Assembly: GCF_004342725.1 (NCBI RefSeq)
Contig: NZ_SMCP01000002.1
Span: forward strand, 248,001-312,000
DNA: 64,000 bases
Reading direction: 5' to 3'
Source of the DNA: Testudinibacter aquarius
GTDB lineage: Bacteria > Pseudomonadota > Gammaproteobacteria > Enterobacterales > Pasteurellaceae
This document shows, piece by piece, positions 25,510-35,906 of this stretch. Position numbers and translations under genes: made by a program. A model generated the notes under the pieces. It ran no database searches, was not told where the DNA came from, and worked only from the letters and a program-made list of their open reading frames with translations. Every line of letters begins with the position of its first letter. Within the stretch, counting starts at the first letter, position 1.

Positions 25510-26913
25510 TTATTTAAAATAGTTTTTCGCATTATGGAAACAGATATTGCTGACCATATTGCCCAGCAGATCCAAATCGTTCGGCGCTTCGCCTTTTTCG
25601 ACCCATTGTCCTAACATTTCGCACAAAATACGGCGGAAATACTCATGTCGGGTATAAGATAGAAAACTACGGGAGTCAGTCAGCATACCGACAAACTGGC
25701 TTAATAAACCGAGTTGCGAGAGCTGTTGTAGCTGGCGCTCCATGCCGTCTTTTTGATCGTTAAACCACCAACCGGAACCGAACTGAATTTTGCCGCCGAC
25801 ACCACCGCCTTGGAAATTGCCAATCATACTGGCAATCATTTCGTTATCACGCGGATTGAGGCAGTAAATAATGGTTTTCGGCAAGTTTTCGCTTTGATCC
25901 ATGCAGTTGAGCAAGCGTGACAGCGGTTCGGCAAAAGTGCGGTCGGCAATCGAATCAAAACCGGCATCGGCACCCAACAGCTTAAACATCCGGCTGTTAT
26001 TGTTACGCAGTGCGCCGATATGCAGCTGCATCACCCATTGGCGTTGTTGATATTGCTGCCCCAGCCAGACTAAAACCGCCGTGCTGAATTGCGCAATTTG
26101 CAACTCGCTTAGTGGCTGATTATTTCTGCGCAACTGTAAAATCCGATCCAACTCTTTTTCTGCTGGAATCGGCGCAAAACGCAAAATTTCAATGCCGTGG
26201 TCGGCGGATTTGCAGCCGTGCCGATCAAAGTGATCCAGACGGCTCAACAGCGCCTGTTGCAAATCGGCGAAGGTGACAATCTCAATATCACTGACCGCAC
26301 CCAGTTCGGCTAAATAGCCGTTAAAGTGCGGTAGCTCGATTTTGAACGCTTTATCTGGGCGGAAACTCGGCACCACATCGATATCGAACATCGGATTAGC
26401 GGCAATCGCCTGATGATATTGCAAACTGTCGATCGGATCATCGGTGGTACCGACCAGCTTGACATTCATTTGTTGCATAATGCCACGGGCGCTAAAACGG
26501 CTGTCTTGCAGCATTTCATTACATTGCCGCCAGATTCGCTCGGCATTTTGCGGATTGAACAGAGTATTTGTGATACCAAACGGACGGCGCAGCTCCAGAT
26601 GTGTCCAATGATAAATCGGATTACCGATGCACAATGGTACCGTTCTTGCCCAAGCCTGATATTTTTCATAATTGGTAGCATTACCGGTGATCAAACGCTC
26701 TTCCACACCGGCTGTTCGCAAAGCGCGCCATTTATAGTGATCGCCCGCCAGCCAAATTTCGCTTAAATCTTGGAACTGCCGATTTTCAGCGATCTCTTTT
26801 GGATTTAGATGGCAGTGATAGTCAAAAATTGGCTGTTGCGCCGCATAGTCGTGATACAAGCGGCGCGCAGTTTCACTCGAGAGCAAAAAGTCTTCGCACA
26901 TAAAGGGTTTCAT
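25510..26913 (-). CDS. uxaC: Glucuronate/galacturonate isomerase
   Basis: A 467-residue member of the uronate isomerase family (amidohydrolase fold), which converts D-glucuronate to D-fructuronate and D-galacturonate to D-tagaturonate. The start [20 protein letters not shown] and the metal-site motif [17 protein letters not shown] are standard. The length equals the E. coli enzyme (470). It lies 14 nt behind uxuB. Since it serves both hexuronate branches, it links this unit to the uxaBA operon at 36.9-39.8 kb. Confidence 0.96.
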   Translation of the reverse strand: MKPFMCEDFLLSSETARRLYHDYAAQQPIFDYHCHLNPKEIAENRQFQDLSEIWLAGDHYKWRALRTAGVEERLITGNATNYEKYQAWARTVPLCIGNPIYHWTHLELRRPFGITNTLFNPQNAERIWRQCNEMLQDSRFSARGIMQQMNVKLVGTTDDPIDSLQYHQAIAANPMFDIDVVPSFRPDKAFKIELPHFNGYLAELGAVSDIEIVTFADLQQALLSRLDHFDRHGCKSADHGIEILRFAPIPAEKELDRILQLRRNNQPLSELQIAQFSTAVLVWLGQQYQQRQWVMQLHIGALRNNNSRMFKLLGADAGFDSIADRTFAEPLSRLLNCMDQSENLPKTIIYCLNPRDNEMIASMIGNFQGGGVGGKIQFGSGWWFNDQKDGMERQLQQLSQLGLLSQFVGMLTDSRSFLSYTRHEYFRRILCEMLGQWVEKGEAPNDLDLLGNMVSNICFHNAKNYFK

Positions 26914-26927
26914 CTTATTGTCTCCGA

Positions 26928-28376
26928 TTAATTAAGTTGTAAGTAGCGACTAACAGCTTGTTTTGCACCAAGATCTAATAACGTTTGATAAGCACGTTTT
27001 ACTTCGCTGACAAAATAGGCATTATCACGTAGCGATGATGGAAAAATGCTGTCGATGGCCAGTAATTCTTCCACCACTCGCACATGCAAACCGCACTTTT
27101 GATAAATCGCATCGAATTTTTCACTGAGCGGATCTTTTACTTCAATCGGCTGTTGCTGCTCATCAACGCCGCTGACATAACGCATCCAAGCGGCAATGCC
27201 TAAGGTCAATAATGAGAAATTATGTTGATTTGACAGGTGATAATGCACCGATTCCAGCATACGCGGCGGCAGTTTTTGACTGCCGTCCATTGCAATTTGC
27301 CAAGTGCGGTGCTTCAAACTCGGATTGGTGAAACGCTCAATCAGCAAATCGGCATAGCGAGGCAAATCGATTCCGTCCGGCATCGATAGCGTAGGCGCTT
27401 GTTCATTTAACATCAGTTTTAATGCCGCTTGGCGGTAATGTGGATCTTGCATGGTGTCGGAAATATGCTGATAGCCGCCCAAATACCCAAGATAAGCCAA
27501 GAAAGAGTGACTGCCGTTCAACATGCGCAATTTCATCTGTTCAAACGGACGAACATCTTTGACCAATTCGGCACCGACCAACTCCCACCGCGGACGACCG
27601 GCAACGAAATTATCTTCGATCACCCACTGTTTAAACTCTTCGCAAGCAATTGCACAGGGATCGTAATAGCCTAAAATATCGGCGATTTCCTGCAACGTTT
27701 CGTCCGTAGCAGCTGGCACAATCCGATCCACCATGGTGCATGGGAAAGTAACATTTTGCTCAATCCATTGTGCCAGCTCCGGATCAATTTGGTATGCCAA
27801 TCCTAATACCGCACTTTTAGCAATATGCCCGTTTTCCATCACATTGTCGCAGGACATCACGGTGAAAGGGGCAAGGTTGCGCACTTTACGCCGTCTGAGC
27901 GCCTCGACAATATAACCGATAGCCGACGTCGGCTGCTGAGGATTGGCTAAATCTTTTAAAATCAACGGATTATTTTGATCTAATTTTCCGGTCGCCAGAT
28001 CAGTACAATAGCCTTTTTCGGTAACGGTTAAAGATACAATCGCAATCTGCGGTTCTGCCATTTTTTCCAACACAGCATCCACACCCTCAACCTTCGCATG
28101 CAACGCTTCGCAAACTGAATTAATGATTTTCGCCGTATTGCTGCCGTTGCCCTTTTCCAGTACACAATATTGCAAATCCTGCTTTTTCAGCAACTCAATC
28201 AGCTCTTCACCGCCGATAAGATTTACTTCGGCATAGCCCCAATCACTATCGGAAATCCGCGCCAGCTGATCGGCAAAAAGCGCCTGATGGGCACGATGAA
28301 AAGCACCGAAACCGAGGTGGAGGATTTTTGGGATGAGTTTGTTTTTATCATAGGTGGTTCGTTGAATAGTATCCAT
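26928..28376 (-). CDS. uxuB: D-Fructuronate reductase (mannonate oxidoreductase)
   Basis: A 482-residue polyol-dehydrogenase-family enzyme reducing D-fructuronate to D-mannonate with NADH. The N-terminal nucleotide-binding strand reads [20 protein letters not shown], and the catalytic region contains [12 protein letters not shown] and [20 protein letters not shown] (the Lys and Asn/His residues typical of this family). UxuA at 34.7 kb carries out the next step. It is separated from dctP by a 77-nt gap with a strong hairpin and followed by uxaC. Confidence 0.94.
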   Translation of the reverse strand: MDTIQRTTYDKNKLIPKILHLGFGAFHRAHQALFADQLARISDSDWGYAEVNLIGGEELIELLKKQDLQYCVLEKGNGSNTAKIINSVCEALHAKVEGVDAVLEKMAEPQIAIVSLTVTEKGYCTDLATGKLDQNNPLILKDLANPQQPTSAIGYIVEALRRRKVRNLAPFTVMSCDNVMENGHIAKSAVLGLAYQIDPELAQWIEQNVTFPCTMVDRIVPAATDETLQEIADILGYYDPCAIACEEFKQWVIEDNFVAGRPRWELVGAELVKDVRPFEQMKLRMLNGSHSFLAYLGYLGGYQHISDTMQDPHYRQAALKLMLNEQAPTLSMPDGIDLPRYADLLIERFTNPSLKHRTWQIAMDGSQKLPPRMLESVHYHLSNQHNFSLLTLGIAAWMRYVSGVDEQQQPIEVKDPLSEKFDAIYQKCGLHVRVVEELLAIDSIFPSSLRDNAYFVSEVKRAYQTLLDLGAKQAVSRYLQLN

Positions 28377-28405
28377 GGTATCTCCTTTCTCTCATTGCTT
28401 AATCA

Positions 28406-28435
28406 AAAGAGGATACCTCTGTCAGTATCCTCTTT
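28406..28435. terminator. Intercistronic hairpin after dctP
   Basis: AAAGAGGATA (28406-28415) and TATCCTCTTT (28426-28435) form a perfect 10-bp stem with a 10-nt loop, between the solute-binding-protein gene and uxuB. On the minus strand the stem ends in TTTT. It likely reduces read-through or protects the dctP mRNA so that the binding protein is made in excess. Confidence 0.75.
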
Positions 28436-28453
28436 ATTGCTGTTCCCGCTTAA

Positions 28454-29449
28454 TTAGTTCGCCGGAGTGAGTGCATCAATTTTTTTAATATATTCGCCAA
28501 TAGTCGGATCGGCTAACGCTTTATCGTGCATACTTTTTACAGCGTCAATAAATGGTTGTTTTTCAACTTCAATAAATTCCACGCCCATTTTATCCTTTGC
28601 TTCTTGTACGTTTTCTGCAATCATTTTGACCCACAGATCTTTGTGGTATATCATTGAATCATCAGCCGCTTTTTTCAGTGCCACTTGCTGTTCCGGCGTC
28701 AATTTCGACCAGGCTTTTTCACCAATAACCAGCACATCAGGAATCATGGTATGTTCGTCTTGACTGTAATATTTCGCCACTTCTCCGTGACGCGCCAACG
28801 TTAGTGCCGTAGGATTGTTTTCGGCGCCATCGACGACTTTTTGTTGTAAAGCGGTATATAACTCGCCATAAGCCAGCGGTGTCGGCGAAGCGCCCATCAA
28901 TTTAATCATCTCAACCGCACTTGGACTTGGCTGAACACGGATTTTCATCCCGACTAAATCGGCAGGGGAACGAATCGGTTTATTGGCATAGAAGCTGCGT
29001 GCTCCACCATCATAATAGGTTAAGCCAATAAAGCCTTTGCCTTGGGAAGAGGCCAAAATTTTTTGCCCGACTTCTTGATCGACTAAAACACGGTAGTAGT
29101 GATCGACATTACGGAATAAATACGGCAGGTTATAAGCACCGTATGAGGCTTCAAACGTCTCTAATTCACTGGCGTTCGATTTTGCCATGTCCAAAGAGCC
29201 GGCTTGCAATAATTCCATTGACTCCCGTTGTGTGCCAAGTTGGCTATTAGGGTAAATACGGATAATCACTTCGCCATCGGTTAGTTTTTTTACTTCATCC
29301 GCCATATATTGCATCGAGATATGCACCGGATGAGTTTTGTCGTTGTTGTGACTTAATTTCAATGTTGTTTTCGCAGATGCGCTGAAAGCAATCCCTGCCG
29401 ATAAAAGCGTCGTTAAAGCACATGAAAGAAGCGTTTTTTTGATAAACAT
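28454..29449 (-). CDS. TRAP transporter solute-binding protein, hexuronate cluster
   Basis: A 331-residue DctP-family periplasmic protein with a signal peptide (TLLSCALTTLLSAGIAFSASA before KTTLKLS). Typical features are SQLGTQRESMELLQAGSLDM and the carboxylate-binding arginine region in LVGMKIRVQPSPSAVEMIKLMGASPTPLAYGE (split across two lobes). It leads the leftward unit containing uxuB, uxaC and kdgK, and the membrane subunits are encoded divergently from the same control region. The ligand is therefore predicted to be a hexuronate such as D-glucuronate. The equivalent locus is known in Haemophilus influenzae. Confidence 0.9.
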   Translation of the reverse strand: MFIKKTLLSCALTTLLSAGIAFSASAKTTLKLSHNNDKTHPVHISMQYMADEVKKLTDGEVIIRIYPNSQLGTQRESMELLQAGSLDMAKSNASELETFEASYGAYNLPYLFRNVDHYYRVLVDQEVGQKILASSQGKGFIGLTYYDGGARSFYANKPIRSPADLVGMKIRVQPSPSAVEMIKLMGASPTPLAYGELYTALQQKVVDGAENNPTALTLARHGEVAKYYSQDEHTMIPDVLVIGEKAWSKLTPEQQVALKKAADDSMIYHKDLWVKMIAENVQEAKDKMGVEFIEVEKQPFIDAVKSMHDKALADPTIGEYIKKIDALTPAN

Positions 29450-29568
29450 AAAAGAGTCTCCATTTGGTTACTGCTTAAAGTGTAGTTAGATGGATTTACC
29501 CACAATCCCAATATTTATCCCTTTGGTCGTGGTGGCTGGAATCTTACAAGGTATTTGCTAGAGATCAA

Positions 29569-29658
29569 ACCAATATAATCATATTGGTGAACCAGATCAC
29601 AAAACAAACAATTAATAATTGCTCAACATTTAGTTTGATGTATATTTTGGCATGCCAA
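29569..29658. promoter_or_regulatory. Divergent hexuronate control region: UxuR-like and CRP-like sites
   Basis: The 247-bp spacer between dctP and dctQ holds three symmetric sites. ACCAATAT-AATC-ATATTGGT lies at 29569-29588. TTGGTGAACCAG (29584-29595) and TTGGCATGCCAA (29647-29658) resemble the TTGGT-NN-ACCAA operators of UxuR/ExuR. GGTGA-N6-TCACA (29586-29601) is one base from a CRP core and overlaps the first UxuR-like site. Together they suggest repression by UxuR and activation by CRP of both arms. Confidence 0.65.
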
Positions 29659-29696
29659 TATAGACATCAACTCTACTTTAATGATTAAGGGATATC

Positions 29697-30173
29697 ATGG
29701 CCAAATTCATCTCAACCATAGATAAAGCGTTATCCGCTTTATGTGTCACACTCAGCGTTTTTTTGGTTATTTGCGTTGTGTGGCAAGTTTTCTCCCGCTA
29801 TGTTCTCAACCAACCGAGCACCTATACAGATGAGATAGCCCGTTTTTTATTTATTTGGGTGGGACTAATCGGTGCCGCTTACGCCTTAGGACAAAAAAAG
29901 CATCTTGCAATCGATCTCCTGCTGACAAAATTAGAATCATCACCTAAAAAACAGAATTTTCTAAATCTGCTGATTAATATCATCAGCCTGTTTTTCATCA
30001 TTCTGATCATGTGTTACGGCGGCGGAAAGTTGGTCTTGGATACGATGAGTGCCGGACAAATATCCCCGGTTTTAGGGATTCAAATGGGATGGGTTTACTT
30101 CGCCATTCCGCTTAGCGGTGCTTTTATGCTGATTTATCTTCTAAGAGATATTTCTAAAGAATTAACTCATTAA
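29697..30173 (+). CDS. TRAP transporter small permease (DctQ family), hexuronate cluster
   Basis: A 158-residue membrane protein with four hydrophobic helices, the usual size for the TRAP small subunit. The segment FSRYVLNQPSTYTDEIARFLFIWVGLIGAA is characteristic. It pairs with the large permease encoded next, and with the binding protein encoded divergently. It is the first gene of the rightward unit. Confidence 0.9.
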   Translation: MAKFISTIDKALSALCVTLSVFLVICVVWQVFSRYVLNQPSTYTDEIARFLFIWVGLIGAAYALGQKKHLAIDLLLTKLESSPKKQNFLNLLINIISLFFIILIMCYGGGKLVLDTMSAGQISPVLGIQMGWVYFAIPLSGAFMLIYLLRDISKELTH

Positions 30174-30198
30174 GCCTAGTTAACAAAAGGTAAATAAT

Positions 30199-31499
30199 AT
30201 GGAATGGTCAACCGTTATCGTACTTTGTTCAACATTCTTCTTTTTCCTCTTTCTCGGTGTACCGATCTCATTTGCTATCGGTCTTTCCTCTTTAATCACT
30301 ATAATGCTGTCGATTCCGTTTGATGCAGCAATTACCGTTATATCACAAAAAATGGCATCGGGATTGGATAGCTTTTCATTACTAGCAATTCCATTCTTCA
30401 TTTTGGCTGGTAATATTATGAATCGTGGCGGAATTGCGCTCAGATTGATTGAATTTGCCAAAGTTATCGGAGGCCGTTTACCCGGTCCCTAGCTCACGTT
30501 AACGTGCTAGCGAATATGATGTTTGGGTCTATCTCTGGCTCTGCGGTGGCATCAGCAGCAGCGGTAGGCGGAACCATGGCGCCGTTACAGAAAAAAGAAG
30601 GATATGATCCGGCATTTTCCGCTGCCGTCAATATCACATCATCGCCTACAGGATTGCTAATTCCACCGAGTAACACCTTTATCGTTTATTCCCTCATCTC
30701 CGGCGGCACGTCTATCGGTGCCCTATTCTTGGCCGGTTATATTCCCGGCATACTGATGGGATTATCCATCATGCTGGTGATTGGATTTATTGCAAAAAAA
30801 AGGAACTACCCAGTATCGCCTAAACCAACGAAATCGGAAGCCATCAAAAAAACATTAGATGCTTTGCCAAGTCTTGGCTTAATCGTGGTAATCATGGGCG
30901 GGATCGTGAAAGGTATTTTCACTGCGACCGAAGCCTCGGCGTTTGCGGTAGTTTATACCTTAATTCTGGCAGTGGTCTTTTATCGGGAAGTCTCCATCAA
31001 ACAGCTACCACAAATCATTTTAGACTCTGTTGTCACCACCTCGATCGTGCTGTTATTAATCGGCACTTCCATGGGGATGTCATGGGCAATGGCGAATGCC
31101 GATATTCCTTACACTATCAGTGACGCCTTATTAACGGTATCCGAAAATCCAATTGTTATTCTGTTAATTATCAATGTGATTTTATTGATTGTCGGCGTAT
31201 TTATGGACATGACCCCGGCACTGTTAATTTTTACCCCGATTTTCTTCCCAATTGTTACTGAATTAGGTATGGATCCTGTGCATTTCGGTATTTTAATGGC
31301 ATTTAACCTATCAATCGGCATCTGCACCCCACCAGTCGGTAGTGCCTTGTTTATCGGTTGCTCAGTGGGTGGTATAAAAATTGATAAAGTTATCAAGCCG
31401 TTATTACCTTTTTATGCGGTATTAGTTATTGCGTTGATGCTAGTGACATTCGTTCCGGAATTAAGTTTAGCACTACCACGCTTTTTCTTAGGCTATTGA
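30199..31499 (+). pseudogene. TRAP transporter large permease (DctM family), frameshifted
   Basis: The 12-helix TRAP large subunit is split in two frames. The 5' part (30199-30492) ends GGRLPGP then TAG at 30490-30492. The 3' part continues in another frame, with an in-frame ATG-like start at 30504 and ends at 31499. Reading TCC CTA GCT CAC across the join gives GGRLPG-SLAHVNVLANMMFG, the expected sequence in intact DctM proteins, so one base (a T in GGT-TCC) appears to be missing near 30487. The total coding length is otherwise normal (about 427 residues). Either a strain-specific mutation or a sequencing error; a CTAG-CACGTTAACGTG-CTAG palindrome lies at the break. Confidence 0.85.
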
Positions 31500-31516
31500 T
31501 TAAACAGGATATCAAC

Positions 31517-33895
31517 ATGAAAACATTAAAAAATTGGGAATTCATTCATCAAGAAAATAATCGTATTGATATACAGTGTGATTATAGTTGGAAACTGCAT
31601 ATTTTTGTGCTTGAACAAGATATTTTTAGGGTTGCCTTTAGTCAAGATAACCATTTCCGCGTACCGCAAACTTGGGCAATTACCCCTAATCAAGCCGATA
31701 TTGCTTGGCAAGGGCGTGATCGCTGGTCATTGGCGAATTTCTCCCTGCCGGCATATTCCGTTAGCGAAGAAGATAACCAAATTATTATTGCCAGCGAACA
31801 ACTGCGTGTGATTGTTCACCAACCGCTCTGGTTAGAGTGGCAATACAACAATAACGGCACTTGGACGACATTTGTTGCCGATCGTAAAACCGGAGCCTAT
31901 TTATTCGGTATTTCCAATGCACAAATTTCGCATTTTCTACAACGTGATGTTGCCGATCAGTATTATGGCTTGGGAGAAAAAGCGGGAAATTTAAATCGCC
32001 ACGGCCGCCGTTTTGAAATGCGTAATCTTGATGCAATGGGCTATAATGCAGAAACAACCGATCCACTGTATAAGCATATTCCGTTCTATATTACGCATAC
32101 TGATAACGTGAGTTATGGACTGTATTACGATAATCTGGCTTCTTGTTGGTTCCGGTTAGGCAGTGAAATTGATAACTACCATACTTATTACCGTAGCTAT
32201 CAAGCTGAAGACGGCGATCTGGATTATTATATGATTCTGGGTCCGAAAATCCTTGATGTCACCAAAAAATATACCGCACTGACCGGCGGAACCATTTTCG
32301 GACCGAAATGGAGTCTGGGTTACAGCGGATCAACCATGCACTATACCGACGCTCCGGATGCTCAGGAACAACTGAAAAAATTTGTCGATCTATGCGAGCA
32401 ACACGCGATTCCGTGTGATTCTTTCCAATTATCGTCCGGTTATACATCGATCGGTAATAAGCGTTATGTCTTTAACTGGAATTATGACAAAGTCCCGCAG
32501 CCAAAAGAAATGAGTGCTTATTTTCATCGTGCCGGGATGAAACTCGCAGCCAATATTAAACCTTGCCTGTTACACGATCACCCTAAATATCATGAAGTTG
32601 CTCAAGCCGGTTTATTTATCCAAGATTCTGAATCCAATAAACCGGAAATTTCCGTTTTTTGGGATGACGAAGGCTCTCATCTCGACTTCACCAATCCCAA
32701 TACGATTGACTGGTGGAAAACTAATGTTAAACAACAACTTTTAGAATATGGCATTGATTCCACCTGGAATGATAATAACGAATTCGAGGTTTGGGATAAT
32801 AATGCGAAATGCCATTATTTCGGCAATGGTTTGCCGATTAAACTCATTCGTCCACTACAGCCGCTATTAATGATGAAAGCGTCTTATGAGGCGCAACTGG
32901 AATATGCCCCTCATCTCCGCCCGTATCTTATTTCCCGTTCCGGTTCGCCGGGAATGAACCGCTATGTTCAAACCTGGTCAGGCGATAACCGAACCAACTG
33001 GAATACACTACGCTACAATATCAAAATGGGCTTGGGCATGAGTCTGTCCGGGCTGTATAACTTAGGGCATGATGTCGGCGGATTTTCCGGCAATAAACCG
33101 GATCCAGAATTATTTGTACGTTGGGTACAAAACGGTGTGATGCACCCACGCTTTACCATTCACTCGTGGAATGATGACAAAACCGTCAATGAACCATGGA
33201 TGTACCCTGAAGTCACGCCAATTATCCGTGAAGCCATTAAGCTACGCTACCGTCTGATGCCATACCTGTACAATTTACTGTGGAAAGCGTACCACGAACA
33301 TGAACCGATGTTGCGCCCGACTTTTTTAGATCATGAATGGGATAGCAACACTTTTAAAGAAAATGACGATTATCTTTTAGGGCAGGATTTGTTAGTTGCC
33401 TCCGTAGTCGAGCCGGGGCAAACAACCCGCGAAGTCTATTTGCCAGATAATCAACACGGTTGGTATGATTTTTATACCCACAAATGGTTTGCCGGAAAGC
33501 AAACCGTTACCGTGGCAACGCCGCTAGAAAAAATCCCGCTGTTTATCAAAGCTGGTAGTATTTTGCCACTATCTAAAACCCAACTAAAAAATACGCTACA
33601 TGATAATCAACGCGAATTATTAATTATGCCATTGTTAGATAAGGGACATACGACAGTCACCTTGTTTGACGATGACGGTGTGAGTTTTGATTATTTAAAA
33701 GATAACTATTTTAGTCTAAACCTAAATATGCAATGTACGGACAATACTATAGAATTAACTATTAATAAGAGTGGTAATTTTATTCCAGAATATAATGAAA
33801 TAACCTTAACATTACCATTCGGAGAAAAAAGAGAGTTAATTATCAATGGGATACCAGGAAATAAAATCAATATTTCCGATATCAAATCCAGTTAA
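31517..33895 (+). CDS. Glycoside hydrolase family 31 protein (alpha-glucosidase-like)
   Basis: A 792-residue GH31 enzyme without a signal peptide, so cytoplasmic. Order of domains: N-terminal beta-sandwich (about residues 1-230), (beta/alpha)8 barrel, and C-terminal sandwiches. The nucleophile region reads IDSTWNDNNEFEVWDN, the acid/base region TWSGDNRTNWNTLRYNIKMG, and HPRFTIHSWNDD follows, all typical of GH31. Start: the ATG at 31517 has AGGA 8 nt upstream; a TTG at 31496 overlaps dctM. It lies between the TRAP permease and uxuR, so the substrate may be a disaccharide or glycoside containing an uronic acid taken up by the TRAP system. That specificity is inference. Confidence 0.85.
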   Translation: MKTLKNWEFIHQENNRIDIQCDYSWKLHIFVLEQDIFRVAFSQDNHFRVPQTWAITPNQADIAWQGRDRWSLANFSLPAYSVSEEDNQIIIASEQLRVIVHQPLWLEWQYNNNGTWTTFVADRKTGAYLFGISNAQISHFLQRDVADQYYGLGEKAGNLNRHGRRFEMRNLDAMGYNAETTDPLYKHIPFYITHTDNVSYGLYYDNLASCWFRLGSEIDNYHTYYRSYQAEDGDLDYYMILGPKILDVTKKYTALTGGTIFGPKWSLGYSGSTMHYTDAPDAQEQLKKFVDLCEQHAIPCDSFQLSSGYTSIGNKRYVFNWNYDKVPQPKEMSAYFHRAGMKLAANIKPCLLHDHPKYHEVAQAGLFIQDSESNKPEISVFWDDEGSHLDFTNPNTIDWWKTNVKQQLLEYGIDSTWNDNNEFEVWDNNAKCHYFGNGLPIKLIRPLQPLLMMKASYEAQLEYAPHLRPYLISRSGSPGMNRYVQTWSGDNRTNWNTLRYNIKMGLGMSLSGLYNLGHDVGGFSGNKPDPELFVRWVQNGVMHPRFTIHSWNDDKTVNEPWMYPEVTPIIREAIKLRYRLMPYLYNLLWKAYHEHEPMLRPTFLDHEWDSNTFKENDDYLLGQDLLVASVVEPGQTTREVYLPDNQHGWYDFYTHKWFAGKQTVTVATPLEKIPLFIKAGSILPLSKTQLKNTLHDNQRELLIMPLLDKGHTTVTLFDDDGVSFDYLKDNYFSLNLNMQCTDNTIELTINKSGNFIPEYNEITLTLPFGEKRELIINGIPGNKINISDIKSS

Positions 33896-33906
33896 AGGTA
33901 TAAATA

Positions 33907-34656
33907 ATGGAAAATGAACTTCGCTCCTATAAAAAAATAGGACTTTTATTAAAAGAACGACTTGCCGATGGTATATATAACATTGGCGATAGATTGCCAA
34001 CCGAACGTGATTTTGCCGAAGAGTTCGGGGTCAGTCGAACGGTAATCAGGGAAGCACTGATTATGCTTGAACTAGAAAATCTTATTGACATCAAAAAAGG
34101 ATCCGGGGTTTATGTAACCGCACTTCCGCTTGCTGCAAATGACGAAAAAGAGGCTATTTTTTCTGATATCGGTCCTTTTGAACTATTACAGGCACGGCAG
34201 CTATTAGAAAGTAGCATCGCAGAATTTGCCGCTATTCAAGCCACCAAAAAAGATATCGATAAACTGAAATCAATCTTAAACCAAGAGCGAAAAAGCTTAC
34301 AGCTTGGTGAAGAAGACTATGTTGCTGATGAGGATTTTCATTCAACCATTGCAGAAATAACACAAAATGAAGTGTTAGTTAGAATGCAAAAAGATCTTTG
34401 GAAATACCGAACAGATAGTGAAATGTGGAAAGGGCTGCATGCCCATATTCCTAATCAAAGTTACCGTTATTTATGGTTACAAGATCATGAAAATATCATT
34501 ACGGCTATTCAGCGTAAAGATCCTGCTTTAGCAAGAAAGGCGATGTGGCAACATTTAGAAAATGTGAAACAAAAACTTTTCGAATTATCAGATGTAGAAG
34601 ACCCTAATTTTGATGGTTACTTATTTAGCGTTAATCCGGTTATCGTCGGAATTTAA
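33907..34656 (+). CDS. uxuR: GntR-family (FadR subfamily) regulator UxuR
   Basis: A 249-residue regulator with an N-terminal winged HTH ([33 protein letters not shown], about residues 22-54) and a C-terminal FCD effector domain. The HTH follows the UxuR/ExuR pattern (G.RLP.ER..AE...[12 protein letters not shown]). UxuR represses hexuronate genes until fructuronate or a related compound binds. It is encoded within the regulated operon, 11 nt after the GH31 gene, and its likely operators lie at 29.6 kb. An uptake sequence (ACCGCACTT) lies inside the gene at 34120-34128. Confidence 0.88.
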   Translation: MENELRSYKKIGLLLKERLADGIYNIGDRLPTERDFAEEFGVSRTVIREALIMLELENLIDIKKGSGVYVTALPLAANDEKEAIFSDIGPFELLQARQLLESSIAEFAAIQATKKDIDKLKSILNQERKSLQLGEEDYVADEDFHSTIAEITQNEVLVRMQKDLWKYRTDSEMWKGLHAHIPNQSYRYLWLQDHENIITAIQRKDPALARKAMWQHLENVKQKLFELSDVEDPNFDGYLFSVNPVIVGI

Positions 34657-34676
34657 TTTTTCATAGGAGCAAAAAA

Positions 34677-35861
34677 ATGGAACAAACATGGCGTTGGTAC
34701 GGACCGAAAGATCCGGTGTCATTGGCGGATATCCGCCAGGCAGGGGCGACGGGGATTGTGACCGCACTGCATCATATCCCGAACGGGCAAGTGTGGAGTA
34801 TTGAGGAAATTGAGAAACGCAAACATGAAATCGAACAAGCCGGCTTGGTTTGGTCGGTTGTCGAAAGCGTGCCGGTGCATGAGGAGATTAAAACCCAAAC
34901 CGGGCAATATCTGCAATGGATTGAAAACTATCAGCAAACCCTGCGCAATTTGGCAAAGTGCGGTATTGATACCGTTTGTTATAATTTTATGCCGGTGTTG
35001 GATTGGACTCGCACCGATTTGGCATACCAATTGCCGGACGGTTCAAAAGCGTTGCGCTTTGATCAAGATGCGTTTGCCGCTTTTGAGTTGTATATTTTAA
35101 AACGCCCGGGTGCAAGCGAAACTTACAGCACCGCCGAACAGCAAGCGGCAAAAACCTATTTTGATAAAATGAGCGCACAAGATGTTCAGCAACTGACCAA
35201 TAATATCATCGCTGGCTTACCGGGTGCAGAAGAGGGTTATACCCTTGCCGAGTTCCAGCAACAATTGGATCGCTATCAAGGCATCAGCAAGGAGCAGTTC
35301 CGTCAGCATTTGGCATTCTTTTTGCAAGAAATTATTCCAGTGGCGGAAGAAGTCGGGATCAAAATGGCGATTCACCCGGATGATCCACCACGCCCAATTT
35401 TAGGTTTGCCACGGATTGTTTCGACGATTGAAGATATGCAATGGTTTGTCGCAACTCAACCGTTGGCGGCGAATGGTTTTACCATGTGCACCGGTTCTTA
35501 TGGGGTACGGTCGGATAACGATTTGGTGCAAATGACCGAGCAGTTTGCCGATCGGATTTATTTCGCCCACCTGCGCTCCACTTGCCGCGAGGAAAATCCG
35601 CTGACTTTCCACGAAGCGGCACATTTAGAGGGCGATGTCGATATGTTTAATGTGGTCAAGGCCTTACTAAGCGAAGAATACAAACGCAAAGCCACGGGTA
35701 ATCAGCGCTTGATTCCAATGCGCCCCGATCACGGCCATCAGATGCTGGACGATCTGCGCAAAAAAACCAATCCGGGTTATTCGGCTATCGGCCGTCTGAA
35801 AGGTTTGGCGGAATTTCGCGGACTGGAATTGGCGTTGAGGAAAGTTTATTTTAATCAATAA
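34677..35861 (+). CDS. uxuA: Mannonate dehydratase
   Basis: A 394-residue enzyme that dehydrates D-mannonate to 2-keto-3-deoxygluconate. The start [35 protein letters not shown] is standard. Metal-binding and catalytic parts include [19 protein letters not shown] and [12 protein letters not shown], and the C-terminus [14 protein letters not shown] contains the HGH motif. It completes the glucuronate branch with uxaC and uxuB. It is the last gene of the rightward unit, with TAGGAG upstream of its ATG and a terminator just after its stop. Confidence 0.96.
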   Translation: MEQTWRWYGPKDPVSLADIRQAGATGIVTALHHIPNGQVWSIEEIEKRKHEIEQAGLVWSVVESVPVHEEIKTQTGQYLQWIENYQQTLRNLAKCGIDTVCYNFMPVLDWTRTDLAYQLPDGSKALRFDQDAFAAFELYILKRPGASETYSTAEQQAAKTYFDKMSAQDVQQLTNNIIAGLPGAEEGYTLAEFQQQLDRYQGISKEQFRQHLAFFLQEIIPVAEEVGIKMAIHPDDPPRPILGLPRIVSTIEDMQWFVATQPLAANGFTMCTGSYGVRSDNDLVQMTEQFADRIYFAHLRSTCREENPLTFHEAAHLEGDVDMFNVVKALLSEEYKRKATGNQRLIPMRPDHGHQMLDDLRKKTNPGYSAIGRLKGLAEFRGLELALRKVYFNQ

Positions 35862-35870
35862 GATGAAAAC

Positions 35871-35890
35871 GGGGGACATTATCCCCCTTT
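35871..35890 (+). terminator. Rho-independent terminator of uxuA
   Basis: GGGGGA-CATTA-TCCCCC followed by TTTATTATT, starting 9 nt after the uxuA stop codon. It ends the rightward hexuronate unit and lies immediately before the EamA gene. Confidence 0.9.
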
Positions 35891-35906
35891 ATTATTGGCT
35901 ATCGTC

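Noticed and set aside
30480-30500. Programmed frameshift in dctM as the main explanation
   Set aside because: The site lacks a canonical X-XXY-YYZ slippery heptamer, and DctM proteins are not known to use frameshifting. A mutation or sequencing error is more likely, although a palindrome follows.
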